A DNA stretch of 64,000 nucleotides from Bufo bufo (taxonomy: Eukaryota; Chordata; Amphibia; Anura; Bufonidae). The translations under genes were made by a program, and so were the position numbers. How positions within the stretch are numbered: the stretch's first letter is position 1; every line of letters starts with the position of its first letter. Location of the stretch: assembly GCF_905171765.1 (NCBI RefSeq), contig NC_053392.1, positions 31,612,192 through 31,676,191 of the forward strand. The letters run 5' to 3'. Below are positions 21,927-33,499 of the stretch, in pieces. The notes under the pieces were generated by a model. It was not told the origin of the DNA, searched no databases, and worked only from the letters and a program-made list of their open reading frames with translations.

Positions 21927-22338
21927 TCCTGGCAGTTGTTGGATACCTGTGCACTTACCTGATCCTGTTCCCTGACGATCCTTTGCCTGCTTCTCCTGTA
22001 CTGCACATCCTTCCTGGTATATTGACCTCGGCTTCCACCTGACTATTCTTTGCGGACTCCTTTGGTACTTCTCGACTCTCCTGGTATTTATGACCCCGGC
22101 TTCTCCTAACCTTTCTTTGCTTATCCCTCTGTACTGCGTTGTCCTCTTGGTTTTTACCCAGTCCGTTCACTATCCGTTATTTGTCTTGTCTGTCCTTCCC
22201 GCACCTATACTAAGTTAGGGACTGCCGTCCAGTTGTCCCCTGTCATCAGGACTCGTGAGGCAAGTAGGCAGGGCTAGGGGTGAGGGTGGAGCGCAGTGGT
22301 CACTATCCTCCCCCCTGTGTGTGTACGTGACCGTTACA
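21927..22338 (+). repeat. Gypsy-1 3' LTR, lacking its first ~275 bp
   Basis: Matches 1877-2294 of the 5' LTR and ends CGTTACA followed by the target duplication CCAAG (22339-22343). The junction with integrase coding at TCCTGGCAGTTG shows that one deletion removed the pol 3' end and the LTR 5' part, including the TATA box. Confidence 0.85.
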
Positions 22339-22343
22339 CCAAG

Positions 22344-23900
22344 AATGTAACACAAAAATTACTGAAATTAATTAACCTGTCTATTTGGTAGAGCAGGGGT
22401 CTATGACAGAAAACAATTGTTTATTGTCACCCAAAAATGAAAAATAAAAATTATTGAAATTTATTAAGCTGTCAACTAGGTAGAGGAGGGGTATATTACA
22501 CCCAAAAACTGGTGAATTTGACCCTAAAATGTAACTGACAAATGTCATTTTTTATTTTACCGGTCTAATAGGTATAGCAGTGGTACTTCACACAAAAAAA
22601 TTGCTGAATTTCACCATAAAATGTAACAGACAATTTTTTTTTTATTGTTTAACCTGTCTACTAGGTATAGCAGTGGTACTATACACCCAAAAATTGGTTA
22701 ATTTCACCAGAAAATGTTAATGACAATTCATATATTTTTTTTAAATGGCCTACTATGTATAGCAGTGGTACTATACACCCAAAAATTGGTGAATTTCACC
22801 CGAAAATGTTAATGACAATTTTTTTTTTATTTGAACCTGCCTACTAGGTATAGCTGTGGTACTATACACCCAAAAATTGGTAAATTTCACCCGAAAATTT
22901 AAATGACAAAGTAGTGAAATGATATAAAATAAAACACGTACAAAAAAAAAAAAATTGATTTATGAGGTGGAGTTCCATATGGAGTAGGAGTATGAGGAGG
23001 CAGTGGACATAGCGGTGTAGGTGGAAGCGGCGGTGGAGGAGGACGAGGTAGCCAACACAGGTTTTTGTTTTAATTTAATTTTTTAAATTTTGGGTACACT
23101 CCAAAAGAGTGTGAAATATCCAAAATACAAACATGAGCAATTGCGCTATAGTATAACAATGGCTGGTTAGTGCTGGAATACATGTCTATTCTGGACAAGG
23201 TACAGATAAGTCCTGAGGGATCCATGCCTGGTTCATTTTATTGAACGTGTCAATTAAGCTGTCAACTAGGTAGAGGAGGGGTATATTACACCCAAAAACT
23301 GGTGAATTTGACCCTAAAATGTAACTGACAAATGTCATTTTTTATTTTACCGGTCTAATAGGTAAAGCAGTGGTACTTCACACAAAAAAATTGCTGAATT
23401 TTACCATAAAATGTAACAGACAATTTTTTTAATTGTTTAACCTGTCTACTAGGTATAGCAGTAGTACTATACACCCAAAAATTGGTGAATTTCACCCGAA
23501 AATGTAAATGACAATATTTTTTATTTTTTTTTTAACTGGCCTACTAAGTATAGCAGTGGTACATCACACCCAAAAATTGGTGAATTTCACCGGAAAATGT
23601 AACTGACTATTTATTCATTTTTTTAACCTGTCTACTAGGTATAGCAGTGGTACTATACACCCAAAAATTGGTGAATCTCACCCGAAAATGTTAATGACAT
23701 TATTATTTTTTTTTAACCGGCATACTAGGTATAGCAGTGGAACTATACACCCAAAAATTGGTAAATATTACCCAAAAATGTTAATGATATATATATTTTT
23801 TTTTAACCGGCAGACTAGGTATAGCAGTGGTACATCACACCCAAAAATTGGTGAATTTGACCCAAAAATGATTATGACAATTGTATTTAATTTTTTAACC
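22344..23900. repeat. hAT-element tandem repeat, about 85-110-bp unit
   Basis: The unit CTACTAGGTATAGCAGTGGT followed by ACTATACACCCAAAAATTGG and a T-rich stretch recurs about 13 times. At 22960-23250 the array is interrupted by the sequence that flanks the 3' end of hAT transposase genes (GAGGTGGAGTTCCATATGG and CCTGGTTCATTTTATTGAAC, the last being the reverse of a codon run TFNKMNQ). About 200 bp near 22467 and 23252 are nearly identical, so a ~785-bp tandem duplication is likely. This continues the outer hAT element interrupted at 1601. Confidence 0.7.
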
Positions 23901-23902
23901 CC

Positions 23903-25565
23903 ACTTTCCTTTTGTCATTCGTGTCCTCCTCATCATCTAGCGATGATGATGAGCCCCCAAGGCGGCGGAGCTAGGGGACTGCCATGCTAGGGACCCTGTG
24001 GCCCACATTAGTACGAGCAGCTCTGGGGCTCGTACTAGTTTTCCGGCCCACCAGTTAAATCCACCGGAGCTCCTTGCCGGTGAACATGTCTGGTATACCC
24101 CAGAGCGTTTTGAGCCCGTGATTCCTGATTTTGTAGACCAACCAGGAATCCAGATTTCCACAGTGGGCTTCACTGAGTACGACTACTTTAGTCTTTTTTT
24201 CACGGACCACTTTGTAAATCTAATGGTGGAGCAAACAAACTTGTACGCCCAACAGTTTGTTGCTCAACACCCGGGCTCCTTTTTGGCTAGGCCCGGTGGC
24301 TGGACTCCGGTCAGTGCAGCCGAGATGAGGACGTTTTGGGGCCTCGTGCTGCACATGGGCCTAGTTAAGAAACCTAGTGTCAGGCATTACTGGAGTGGGG
24401 ACGTCCTCTACCAGACCCCACTTTACAGCACGGCCATGACACGCTCCCGGTTTGAGGCCATCCGGAAATGCCTGCATTATTCAGATAATGCAGCATGTCC
24501 CCCCCAAGGTGATCCTGCCTATGACCGCCTGTACAAAATCAGGCCATCGATCACTTTGGGGCCAAATTTGTACAGACCTATGTACCTGGAAAGGAGGTCG
24601 CGGTTGATGAGTCTCTCATTGCTTTCAAGGGGAGACTCCTTTTCCGCCAGTATGTTCCCTCTAAGCGGGCAAGGTATGGCGTGAAGCTGTACAAACTTTG
24701 TGAGAGTACCTCAGGGTACACTTACAAGTTTTGTGTGTATGAGGGGCGAGATTCCCGTATTCAACCCCCAGAATGTCCCCCTACTCTGGGTGTTAGCGGG
24801 AAACTTGTGTGAGATCTTATGCACCCACTGCTAGATAAGGGTTACCACCTGTACGTTGATAACTTTTATACTAGTATCCCCTTGTTCCAGTCCCTCGCCA
24901 CCAGATGCACGTCCGCTTGTGGGACCGTGCGGAAAAATCAACGCGGCCTCCCTACCCTCCCCCTCCAGGTACCTATTCCCAGGGGTGAGACCTGTGCCCT
25001 TACCGGTGTACACCTGTTGCTGATCAGATATAAGGACAAGAGGGATGTCATTGTACTGTCCACAATTCATGGTAACAGCATCACCCCTGTCCCTGTGCGA
25101 GGTACCGCGGCAACGGTCCTCAAGCCCGATTGTATCGTCGACTACAATTGGTATATGCGAGGAGTTGATCTCTCTGATCAAGTCCTCAAGCTATATAATG
25201 CCATGCGCAAAACCCGGGCATGGTACAAAAAAGTTGCGGTTTACTTGGTACAGGTTGCCTTGTACAACTCTTTTGTGCTGTCCCGGAGCGCTGGCAACAC
25301 AGAGACATTCCTTCAGTTCTATGAGGCAGTCCTCAAGGACCTGATCTTTTCTGACCGGGAAAGAGCAGGCTGGAGTACCTCGGGAACTGGAGGCGCCCGG
25401 ATCGTCCCTGGCCAACACTTTCCAGGTGTGGTCCCCCATACTGGAAAGAAGGGACGGACTCAAAAAAGGTGCATAGTGTGTCACAGTAGGGGGATATGGA
25501 AGGACACCACTACTCGGACACCACACTACTACTCGGATAAAAAAAACTATGATTCTCAGACTTGA
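23903..25565 (+). pseudogene. piggyBac-type transposase, broken
   Basis: An acidic then basic N-terminal tract (SDDDEPPRRR at 23939) is out of phase with the main frame from 23998. The main frame carries the piggyBac fold: HVWYTPERFEPVIPDF, YFSLFFTDHFVNLMVEQTN, MRTFWGLVLHMGLVKKPSV. After a frameshift at about 24545 come VDESLIAFKGR (first catalytic Asp, 24606-24608), LYVDNFYTSIPLF (second, 24858-24860), and MRGVDLSDQ (third and adjacent Asp, 25167-25178). A TGA at 24810-24812 interrupts the frame; CGA to TGA decay is likely. The C-terminal cysteine-rich domain is reduced to RCIVCHSRG. All catalytic residues remain, but two shifts and a stop make it inactive. Confidence 0.9.
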
Positions 25566-26211
25566 GACACTAAAACAAAAAAAACTTTTTTCAAAAATAT
25601 TATTTTGTAAAACTAAAATAAATAAAAAAAAGTTGACATATTAGGTATCGCCGCATCTGTAAGAATCTGCTCTATAAAAATATTACATGACCTAATCCCT
25701 CAGATGAACACGGTCAAAAAACTAAAATAAAAACGGTGCAAAAAAATATATTTTTTTGTCACCTTCCATCACAAAAATTGTAATAGCGAGCAATCAAAAC
25801 GTCATATGCCCCCCAAAATAGTTCAATAAAACCATCCTCTCATCCCGCAAAAAATGAGCCCATACCTAAGATAATCGGCTAAAAACAAAAAAATAAAATG
25901 ACTCTTAGACTATGGAGATACTAAAATGATTTTTTTTGTTTATAAAAAGATAATATAGTGTAAAAAATAAATACATTTTAAAAAAGTAGACATATTAGGT
26001 ATTACCGCATTCGTAAGAATCTGCTCTATAAAAATACCCCATGACCTAACCCCTCAGATGAACACGGTCCAAAAAATAAAATAAAATAAGGTGCCAAAAC
26101 AGCAATTTTCTGGCAAATTTTCCATTTTAATCTGTTTTAGTGTTGTTGTTTCCAATAACAAAGAAAGGGTTAACAGCCAAAAAAACTTAATATTTATTAC
26201 CCTGATTCTGC
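25566..26211. other. piggyBac 3' flank with two 350-bp-spaced repeats
   Basis: ACATATTAGGTAT(C/T)(G/A)CCGCAT and the following ~90 bp occur at about 25638 and 25989. No gene. The flank continues beyond PLE-2 at 28080. Confidence 0.6.
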
Positions 26212-26734
26212 AGTTTACAGAAACAGCTAAGGGGAGCTATATACTATGTTGATGACTTGATCACCAGTATATTTAGAAATTTATATGAACAGAGTAGGAA
26301 TGGTGATTTGAGTTAAAACTTAACTTTTAATTATTTAGGGTAGAATATGTCCCTACATGTGATACTTCGATACAAGGAGAGTGTATGATAGCACAAGGGA
26401 TACAAAATATATACTTGGTGCACGGCGGCACCTTTACATACACAGTAAATAAGTGCACGGCGGCACCCAGAGTAACCGGTGGTCTTACCCTTTCAGCCAC
26501 GGACCTCTGGTCTTAGGTGATGTCCAGCGCAAGCAGGTATGCTGTGGAAAAAAGAGCGAATGGGGGGCCGGCGGGGATGAGATTGGGTTGAAAGGTGCCT
26601 AGACAGCCCTAATATATAAGTACTATCACGGCCCCAGCGTCCTATTTACGGAGCACCCGTTCTGATAAGAACGACCCCGTCCGGAACCTGGCCCTTTCGC
26701 TACTTGGCCCTATTTGTGCCCTAGTGTAGCTAGT

Positions 26735-26773
26735 CCCTACACGCATGTTTCGTTTTTCGGAACTCATCAGGGG
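26735..26773 (-). ncRNA. Hammerhead ribozyme motif, left arm of PLE-2
   Basis: The reverse complement of the right-arm motif: CCC stem I, CUGAUGA (26764-26770 on the minus strand), a short GUU/AAC stem II, GAAA (26748-26751), a 2-bp stem III and a GUA cleavage triplet before GGG. All core residues are present. Confidence 0.7.
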
Positions 26774-27004
26774 AATTTAGGCACACACAGGGGGGCAATA
26801 TGATATGGTGACGTATCGTGTTGGTATCTTTAGTTAGTCAACACATACATCACCATAGTTATGATAATGACACAATTGATACTTCAAAGTGGCAGCCTAC
26901 TATCGGGGCTCCACTCCTGTATCAGGGCTGGGTACTTGCCTAATGATGTAGAAACAAGATGGAAGGGGTCGCTTGATGATGGCCCGATCCCTCGTGTGGA
27001 GTGT

Positions 27005-27275
27005 AGCAGTGTAGTTCTTCTGTCTATTAAAGGCAGTCGGTCCCAATCATGTTGGGATATATGAGTAACTTGGCTCGTCAGATGAAGCAGCCAAAACAAA
27101 GTTGCTCGTTTAGACCTTGGGGGGTTGTCGTACGTAGCGTGTGGATCCAGCGTGCTTCATGTTGTAGAAGTATGCGGTCCCAGTCCCCTCCTCGTAGGGG
27201 GAGGGGGGTGACTACCTCGATACCCATGGCTGTAATACTCCGTGGGTTGCCCTGGTGGTATTCGTGTATGTGGCG
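27005..27275 (-). pseudogene. PLE-2 protein remnant, end of GIY-YIG domain
   Basis: On the minus strand a frame reads GIEVVTPLPLRGGDWDRILL followed by QHEARWIHTLRT, matching the conserved Penelope C-terminus (compare RGGDHRKKILLREAYWIFRL in PLE-1). After that the reading degenerates. An internal 21-bp duplication containing CGATTCCCTGGGAGCAG is at 27284-27322. Confidence 0.7.
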
Positions 27276-27574
27276 ATTCCCTGGGAGCAGGAGCGGGCGA
27301 TTCCCTGGGAGCAGGCTTCATCACAGCCTCTGGACACGCCGCTGAGCTCCACACGAGGGATCGGGCCATCATCAAGCGACCCCTTCCATCTTGTCTCTAC
27401 ATCATTAGGCAAGTACCCAGCCCTGATACAGGAGTGGAGCCCCGATAGTAGGCTGCCACTTTGAAGTATCAATTGTGTCATTATCATAACTATGGTGATG
27501 TATGTGTTGACTAACTAAAGATACCAACACGATACGTCACCATATCATATTGCCCCCCTGTGTGTGCCTAAATT

Positions 27575-27613
27575 CCCCTGATGAGTTCCGAAAAACGAAA
27601 CATGCGTGTAGGG
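27575..27613 (+). ncRNA. Hammerhead ribozyme motif, right arm of PLE-2
   Basis: Stem I CCC (27575-27577) pairs with GGG (27611-27613). CUGAUGA is at 27578-27584, stem II GUU (27585-27587) pairs with AAC (27594-27596) around a CCGAAA loop, GAAA is at 27597-27600, stem III CA/UG (27601-27602, 27607-27608) closes a UGCG loop, and the GUA triplet ends at 27610, the predicted cleavage site. Penelope elements are known to encode hammerheads with very short stem III. Stem I may extend further. Confidence 0.75.
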
Positions 27614-28079
27614 ACTAGCTACACTAGGGCACAATAGGGCCAAGTAGCGAAAGGGCCAGGTTCCGGACGGGGTCGTTCTTATCAGAACGGGTGCTTCGTA
27701 AATAGGACGCTAGGGCCGTGATAGTACTTATATATTAGGGCTGTCTAGGCACCTTTCAACCCAATCTCATCCCCGCCGGCCCCCCATTCGCTCTTTTTTC
27801 CACAGCATACCTGCTTGCGCTGGACATCACCTAAGACCAGAGGTCCGTGGCTGAAAGGGTAAGACCACCGGTTACTCTGGGTGCCGCCGTGCACTTATTT
27901 ACTGTGTATGTAAAGGTGCCGCCGTGCACCAAGTATATATTTTGTATCCCTTGTGCTATCATACACTCTCCTTGTATCGAAGTATCACATGTAGGGACAT
28001 ATTCTACCCTAAATAATTAAAAGTTAAGTTTTAACTCAAATCACCATTCCTACTCTGTTCATATAAGTTTACAGAAACA

Positions 28080-28885
28080 CCCCATATGTGGTCGTAAACT
28101 GCTGTATGACCAAACGGCAGGGCGCAGAAGGAAAGGAATGCCGTATGGTTTCTGGAAGGCAAATTTTGATGGCCTTTTTTTTGGGCACCATGTACCATTT
28201 GAAGCCCCCCTGATGCACCCCTAGAGTAGAAACTACATAAAAGCGACCCCATCTAAGAAACTACACCCCTAAAGGTATTCAAAACTGATTTTACTAACTT
28301 TATTAACCCTTTAGGTGTTCCTCAACAGTATATGGCAAATGGAGATGAAATTTCAGAATTTCTATTTTTGGTAACCTTGCCTCACAAAAATGTAGCAACC
28401 AAAAATCATATGTACCCTAAAAATAGTCCCAACAAAACTGCCACCTTATCCCGTAGTTTCCAAAATGGGGTCACTTTTATGAAGTTTATACTCTAGGGGT
28501 GCATCGGGTGGCTTCAAATGGGACATGGTGTAAATAAACCAGTCCAGTAAAATCTGCCTTCCAAAAACCACACAGCCCACCTTTCCCTCTACGCCCTACC
28601 GTGTGCCTGTACAGTAATTTACGGCCACATATGGAGTGTTTCTGAAAACTAAAGAATCGGGGCAATAAATATAGCATTTTGTTTGGCTGTTAACCCTTGC
28701 TTTGTTACTGGAAAAAATAGATTGAAATTAAATTTGAGAATTTTAATTTTTTGGAAAATTTTCCATCTCCATTTTCCAATAACTCTTGTGCAACACCTAA
28801 AGGGTTAACAAAGTTAGTAAAATCAGTTTTGAATACCTTGAGGGGTGTAGTTTCTTAGATGGGGTCACTTTTATGGAGTTTCTAC
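28080..28885. other. piggyBac-type flank continuing after PLE-2, foldback structure
   Basis: Sequence continues the 26.2-kb flank across the insertion. Segments at about 28240-28320 (AAACTACACCCCTAAAGGTA ... TTAACCCTTTAGGTGTT) are matched in reverse at about 28790-28870, and CATATGTGGTCGTAAACTG (28082) pairs with a copy near 28615. It is probably the subterminal part of a TTAA-type element. Its end was not found. Confidence 0.5.
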
Positions 28886-29050
28886 TAACAGCAGTATAGC
28901 ATACGTTGCATATGACACATCAAGTAGGAGGGTCCTCTTGAGAAGGGTGAAGCCTCTGTACTTTTAGTCCCAACTTGAGTGGATAAGGCGTTGTTTGAGA
29001 GCTGGAAGATATCGGGCCATTTTAGCTGATCAAGAATGATATCCACATCT
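28886..29050. other. Unassigned sequence
   Basis: No coding, repeat or structure recognised before the minisatellite begins. Confidence 0.4.
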
Positions 29051-31737
29051 CCATCAGCACCCTTGATTCCCCCTTGGATGCTGGTACTCTCACCCTTTAT
29101 TCCCCCTTGGATGCTGGCATATTATGCCTTTATTTCCATTTGGATGCTTGCACGCTTGCCCTTGATTCCCCCTTGCATGCTAGCACCCTGCCCCTTAATT
29201 TCCCCTTGGTAAGGGCACTCTCGTCATTGTTTGCCCTTTAATTGCTGGCACCCTCGGCATTGATTTTTACTTGGATGCTGCCACTATTGCCCTTGAGTTC
29301 CCATTGGATGCTAGCACCCTCGCCCTTGATTCCCCCTTGGATGCCAGAAATCTTGCCCTTAATCTCGCCATGGATACTGGCACCCTCACGCTTGATTCCC
29401 CCTTGGATGCTGTAAACCTCGCCCTTGATTCCCGCTTGGCTGCTGGTACCCTTACCCATGATTCCCCCTTGGATGCTAGCACCCTCGGCTTTGATTCCCC
29501 CTTGGATGCTGGAACCCTCGGCATTGATTCCCCTTGGATGCTGGCACACTCAACCTTGAATCTCAGTTGGCTCCTAGCACCCTTGCCCTTGATTCCCCCT
29601 TGGATGCTGGACCCCTCACCCTTGATTGCCCCTTGGATGCTGACACCCTCGCCCTTGATTTCCTTTTGGATGCTGACACCCTCACCCTTGATTTCCACTT
29701 GGATGCTTGTACGCTCGCCCTTGATTCCCCCTTGAATGCTGCCACCTTTGCCCTTGATTCTCCCTTGGATGCCGACACCATTGTCCTTGATTTCCCTTGG
29801 ATGCTAGAAACCTCGCCCTTGATTCCCACTTGGATGCTGACACTCTCGCCCTTGATTCTCACTTGGATGCTGGAACCCTCACCCTTGATTCCTCCTTTGG
29901 ATGCTGGCACCATCGCCCTTGTTTCCCCCTTGGATGCTGGCACCCTCACCCTTGATCCCCCCTTAGATGCTGGCAACCTCGCCCTTGATTTCCCCTTGAA
30001 TACTAGCACCATTAGCCTTGATTCCCCCTTAGATGCTGGCACCCTCACCCTTGATTCTCCCTTGGATGCCGGCACCCTCACCCTTGTTTCCCTTTGGATG
30101 CTGGAATGCTCACCCCTTGATTCCCCTTAGAAGCCAGCACCCTCGCCCTTAATTTCCTCTTGGATGCTGGCACCCTCTCCCTTAATTCTCCCTTGGATGC
30201 TGGCAACCTAGCCCTTGAATTTCCCTTGGATGCTGGCACCCTTGCCCTTGATTCCCCCTTGGATGCTAGTACTCTTTCCCTTGATTCCCCCTTGGATGCT
30301 GGCACACTCAACCTTGAATCTCAGTTGGATCCTGGCACCCTTGCCCTTGATTCCCCCTTGGATGCTGGACCCCTCACCCTTGATTGCCCCTTGGATGCTG
30401 ACACCCTCGCCCTTGATTCCCCTTTGGATGCTGACACCCTCACCCTTGATTTCCACTTGGATGCTTGTACGCTCGCCCTTGATTCCCACTTGAATGTTGC
30501 CACCTTTGCCCTTGATTCTCCCTTGGATGCCGACACCATTGTCCTTGATTTCCCTTGGATGCTAGAAACCTTGCCCTTGATTCCCACTTGGATGCTGACA
30601 CCCTCGCCCTTGATTCTCACTTGGATGCTGGAACCCTCACCCTTGATTCCTCCTTTGGATGCTGGCACCATCGCCCTTGATTCCCCCTTGGATGCTGGCA
30701 CCCTCACCCTTGATTCCCCCTTAGATGCTGTCAACCTCGCCCTTGATTTCCCCTTGGATACTAACACCATTAGCCTTGATTCCCCCTTAGATGCTGGCAC
30801 CATCACCCTTGATTCTCCCTTGGATGCCGGCACCCTCACCCTTGTTTCCCTTTGGATGCTGGAATGCTCACCCCTTGATTCCCCCTTAGAAGCCAGCACC
30901 CTCGCCCTTAATTTCCTCTTGGATGCTGGCACCCTCTCCCTTAATTCTCCCTTGGATGCTGGCAACCTAGCCCTTGAATTTCCCTTGGATGCTGGCACCC
31001 TTGCCCTTGATTCCCCCTTGGATGCTAGTACTCTTTCCCTTGATTCCCCCTTGGATGCTGGTACCCTCACCCTTGATTTTCCCTTGGATGCTGGTGCCCT
31101 TTATTCACCCTTGGATGCTGGCACACTCGTCCTTGATTCTCCCTTGGATGCTGACACCCTTGCCCTTGATTTCACTTTGAATGCTGACACCCTTGCCCTT
31201 GATTCCCCTTTGTTGCAGGCACCCTCACCCTTGATTTCCACTTGGATGCTGGCACCCTCGCCCTTGATTCCCCCTTGGATGCTAGTAGTCTCACCCTTGA
31301 TTCCCCTTGGATGCTAGAACCCCCGCCCTTGATTTTCCCTTGGATGCTGGCACCCTATCCCTTGATTCCCTCTTGGATGCTGGCAAGCTCGCTCTTGATT
31401 CCCAGTTGGATGATGGCACCCTCGCCCTTGATTCCCCCTTGGATGCTTTCACCCCTGCCTTGGTTCCCCTTAGTTGCTGGCACCCCTGCCCTTGATTCCT
31501 ATTAGATGCGGGCACCCCTGCCCTTGATTCCCCCTTGGATGCTGGAATCCTTGTCCTTGATTCACACTTGGATGCTGGTACCCTTGCCCCTGATTTCCCC
31601 TTGGATGGTGGTACCATCACCCTTGATTCCCCCCTGAATGCTGACACTGTCACCCTTGATTTTCTCTTGGATGCTGGCAACTTTAACCTTGATTTCCCTT
31701 TGGATGCTTACAACCTCACTCTTGATTCCCCCTTGAA
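29051..31737 (+). repeat. 30-bp minisatellite with ~757-bp higher-order unit
   Basis: About 90 copies of CCCTTGATTCCCCCTTGGAT followed by GCTGGCACC(C). Because 30 is divisible by three, every frame repeats a decapeptide (for example LDSPLDAGTL on plus, SRVRVPASKGE on minus) and stays open for up to 385 codons. A block from about 29543 reappears from about 30299 (shared rare variants such as CACACTCAACCTTGAATCTC), so a higher-order duplication of about 757 bp exists. I do not call these frames genes: both strands are equally open and no conserved start was seen. Confidence 0.9.
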
Positions 31738-32365
31738 GATAATGATAAAAAAAAAAGACATGCAACATTTAAATACTTGGGGGTAATAGTGCTTAGGAAA
31801 ATCGAGGATTATGTTTATCCATAGATTGAGGGAAAAAGTTGTCTTCCTTTATCTATAGCTTCTGATGGCATGATGTAAAATGGTTGTACTTCCCTAACTT
31901 TTTGTTAGTTTTTTTGGCAAGTAGCCCAGTGTGAACTCCACCCCAAAGTGTTTAGGACAATTGATGGACTACTTACTGATTTGATTTTGGAGGGATAAAC
32001 AGCCCCGAATGGCTCTTTTCCATTTACTGTTGCCAAAAGATAAAGGGGGACTTGCAAGTCCTGATAGGTTTTATTTAACGTTTTTTAGCAGGCCAATTTA
32101 AGCATTTTTTTGAATTGGGAGTCAGGTTGTGTTGGTCAGTATTTTGAAAATGTCCGAAGCAACATCTGTGTTGGGAATTAGTTACTTTAATACTCGACCA
32201 GTTTTATCAGATTACAACTCCACTTTGTCCTGTTATTTGTATATAAGCAGATACTACATCCCTTAAAGTTCCAAAGTGTACAGTGAGAGCCTGGATGTCT
32301 GCCAAGATGTAGATTTTTAAGCGGTGGATGTCTACTGGAATTACTTCAAATGAGATTTGGAAAAA
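31738..32365 (+). pseudogene. L1 ORF2 C-terminal fragment, joined to the minisatellite
   Basis: In broken frames the plus strand encodes FKYLGV-like, a basic MVVLP block, and KDKGGLASP followed by AGQF/FFELGVRLCW-type motifs, the ordered landmarks of the L1 ORF2 region after the RT (compare PKDKGGLALPD). Stops are frequent. The same stretch occurs inverted at 39500-39925. Confidence 0.6.
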
Positions 32366-32986
32366 CATGTGAAATTATATAATTTTTATTAGGAAATATA
32401 TGTAATTATTACGTGGTTTTTGTATTAAGAGTTTTTATCTAGTAAAAAAATATATAACATCAGACATCAAAATCAGAATGGGACCCTCCCCCTCTTAGTT
32501 TCCCCCTCCCCAAAGAGCAAATTTTTACTACCCTACCTCCCTAACTGGGAATTCCTATGACAAGTAATTTAGGAAGGGGATGGGAATAAATACGGATAAT
32601 TGACCTCCATTGCTCACAAGTTGCACAATGTCAGAATAACATGGCTGCTTTCTTCCAAAAACAGCACCTCACCTGTCTACAGGTTGTGAAGCGTATTGCA
32701 GCTCAACCCATTCACTTCATTGTTGCTGACCGACAATACCAAACATCAACACGCTATGTCTGGAAAACAAAACAAAACATGTTTTTATAACCGTTTAAGA
32801 AATTTGCTAAGTCAAGTAAGTGCTGGTCATATTGACTGTTACCCAATTTTTTTTCCTTCTGTCAGAGGGTGGCTCACTTTGTTTTGGGCGGGGAAAAGGG
32901 TCATATAGTCTGAATCCATAGTCGTGTGGCACACCTTACAACCAAATGGGTCACAGCTGAATTTTCCATGGACATGCGATAGCAAC
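32366..32986. other. Non-coding spacer before the hAT element
   Basis: AT-rich with no convincing coding. A stretch at about 32640-32740 (ATGGCTGCTTTCTTCC, CAGCACCTCACCTGTC, GTATTGCAGCTCAACCC) resembles a dispersed frog repeat known to me only by general familiarity. Confidence 0.4.
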
Positions 32987-33499
32987 TAGGGATGAGCGAA
33001 CCCGAACTGTATAGTTCGGGTTCGTACCGAATTTTGGGGTGTCCGTGACACGGACCTGAACCCGAACATTTTCGTAAAAGTCTGGGTTCGGGTTCGGTGT
33101 TCAGCGCTTTATTGGCGCTTTTTAAAAGGCTGTAAAGCAGCCAATCAACAAGCATCATACTACTTGCTTCAAGAGGCCATCACAGCCATGCCTACTATTG
33201 GCATGGCTGTGATTGGCCAGTGCAGCATGTGACCCAGCCTCTATTTAAGCTTGGGTCACGTAGCGCTGCACGTCACTCTGCTGATACAAGCGTAGGGAGA
33301 GGTTGCAGCTGCGACGTTAGGGTGAGATTAGGCAGATTAACTCCTCCAAAAGACTTCATTCAGTGATCGATCTACAGCTGTGGATCATTGAACTGCTGAT
33401 ATTCAATTGCTCAGTGTTTTTAGGCTGCCCAGAGCGTTTTTCAGTCACTTTTTTCTGGGGTGATCGGCGGCCATTTTGTGGCTTGTGGTGCGCCAGCAC

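Larger units (their letters stand above)
26226..28065 (-). mobile_element. PLE-2: Penelope-like element with inverted terminal arms
   Basis: A 14-bp target duplication AGTTTACAGAAACA flanks it (26212-26225 and 28066-28079). Arms of about 700 bp (about 26281-26999 and 27350-28065) are reverse complements of each other. The centre (27000-27345) encodes the end of a Penelope GIY-YIG protein on the minus strand. Each arm carries a hammerhead-ribozyme motif. This fits a 5'-truncated Penelope element with a terminal repeat in inverted orientation, a layout known for this class. Confidence 0.75.

Noticed and set aside
26226..26310. YYVDDL-like motif, similar to an RT YxDD box
   Set aside because: The surrounding residues do not match any RT family, the frame ends within about 30 codons, and the Penelope protein here is on the other strand. 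Probably chance.
30160..31317. 385-codon frame of decapeptide repeats
   Set aside because: A 30-bp repeat keeps all frames open; equally long minus-strand frames exist. Kept as a finding about the repeat and not as a gene.
29051..31737. CRISPR-like array
   Set aside because: Regular repeats but no unique spacers between constant repeats; a minisatellite in a eukaryotic context.
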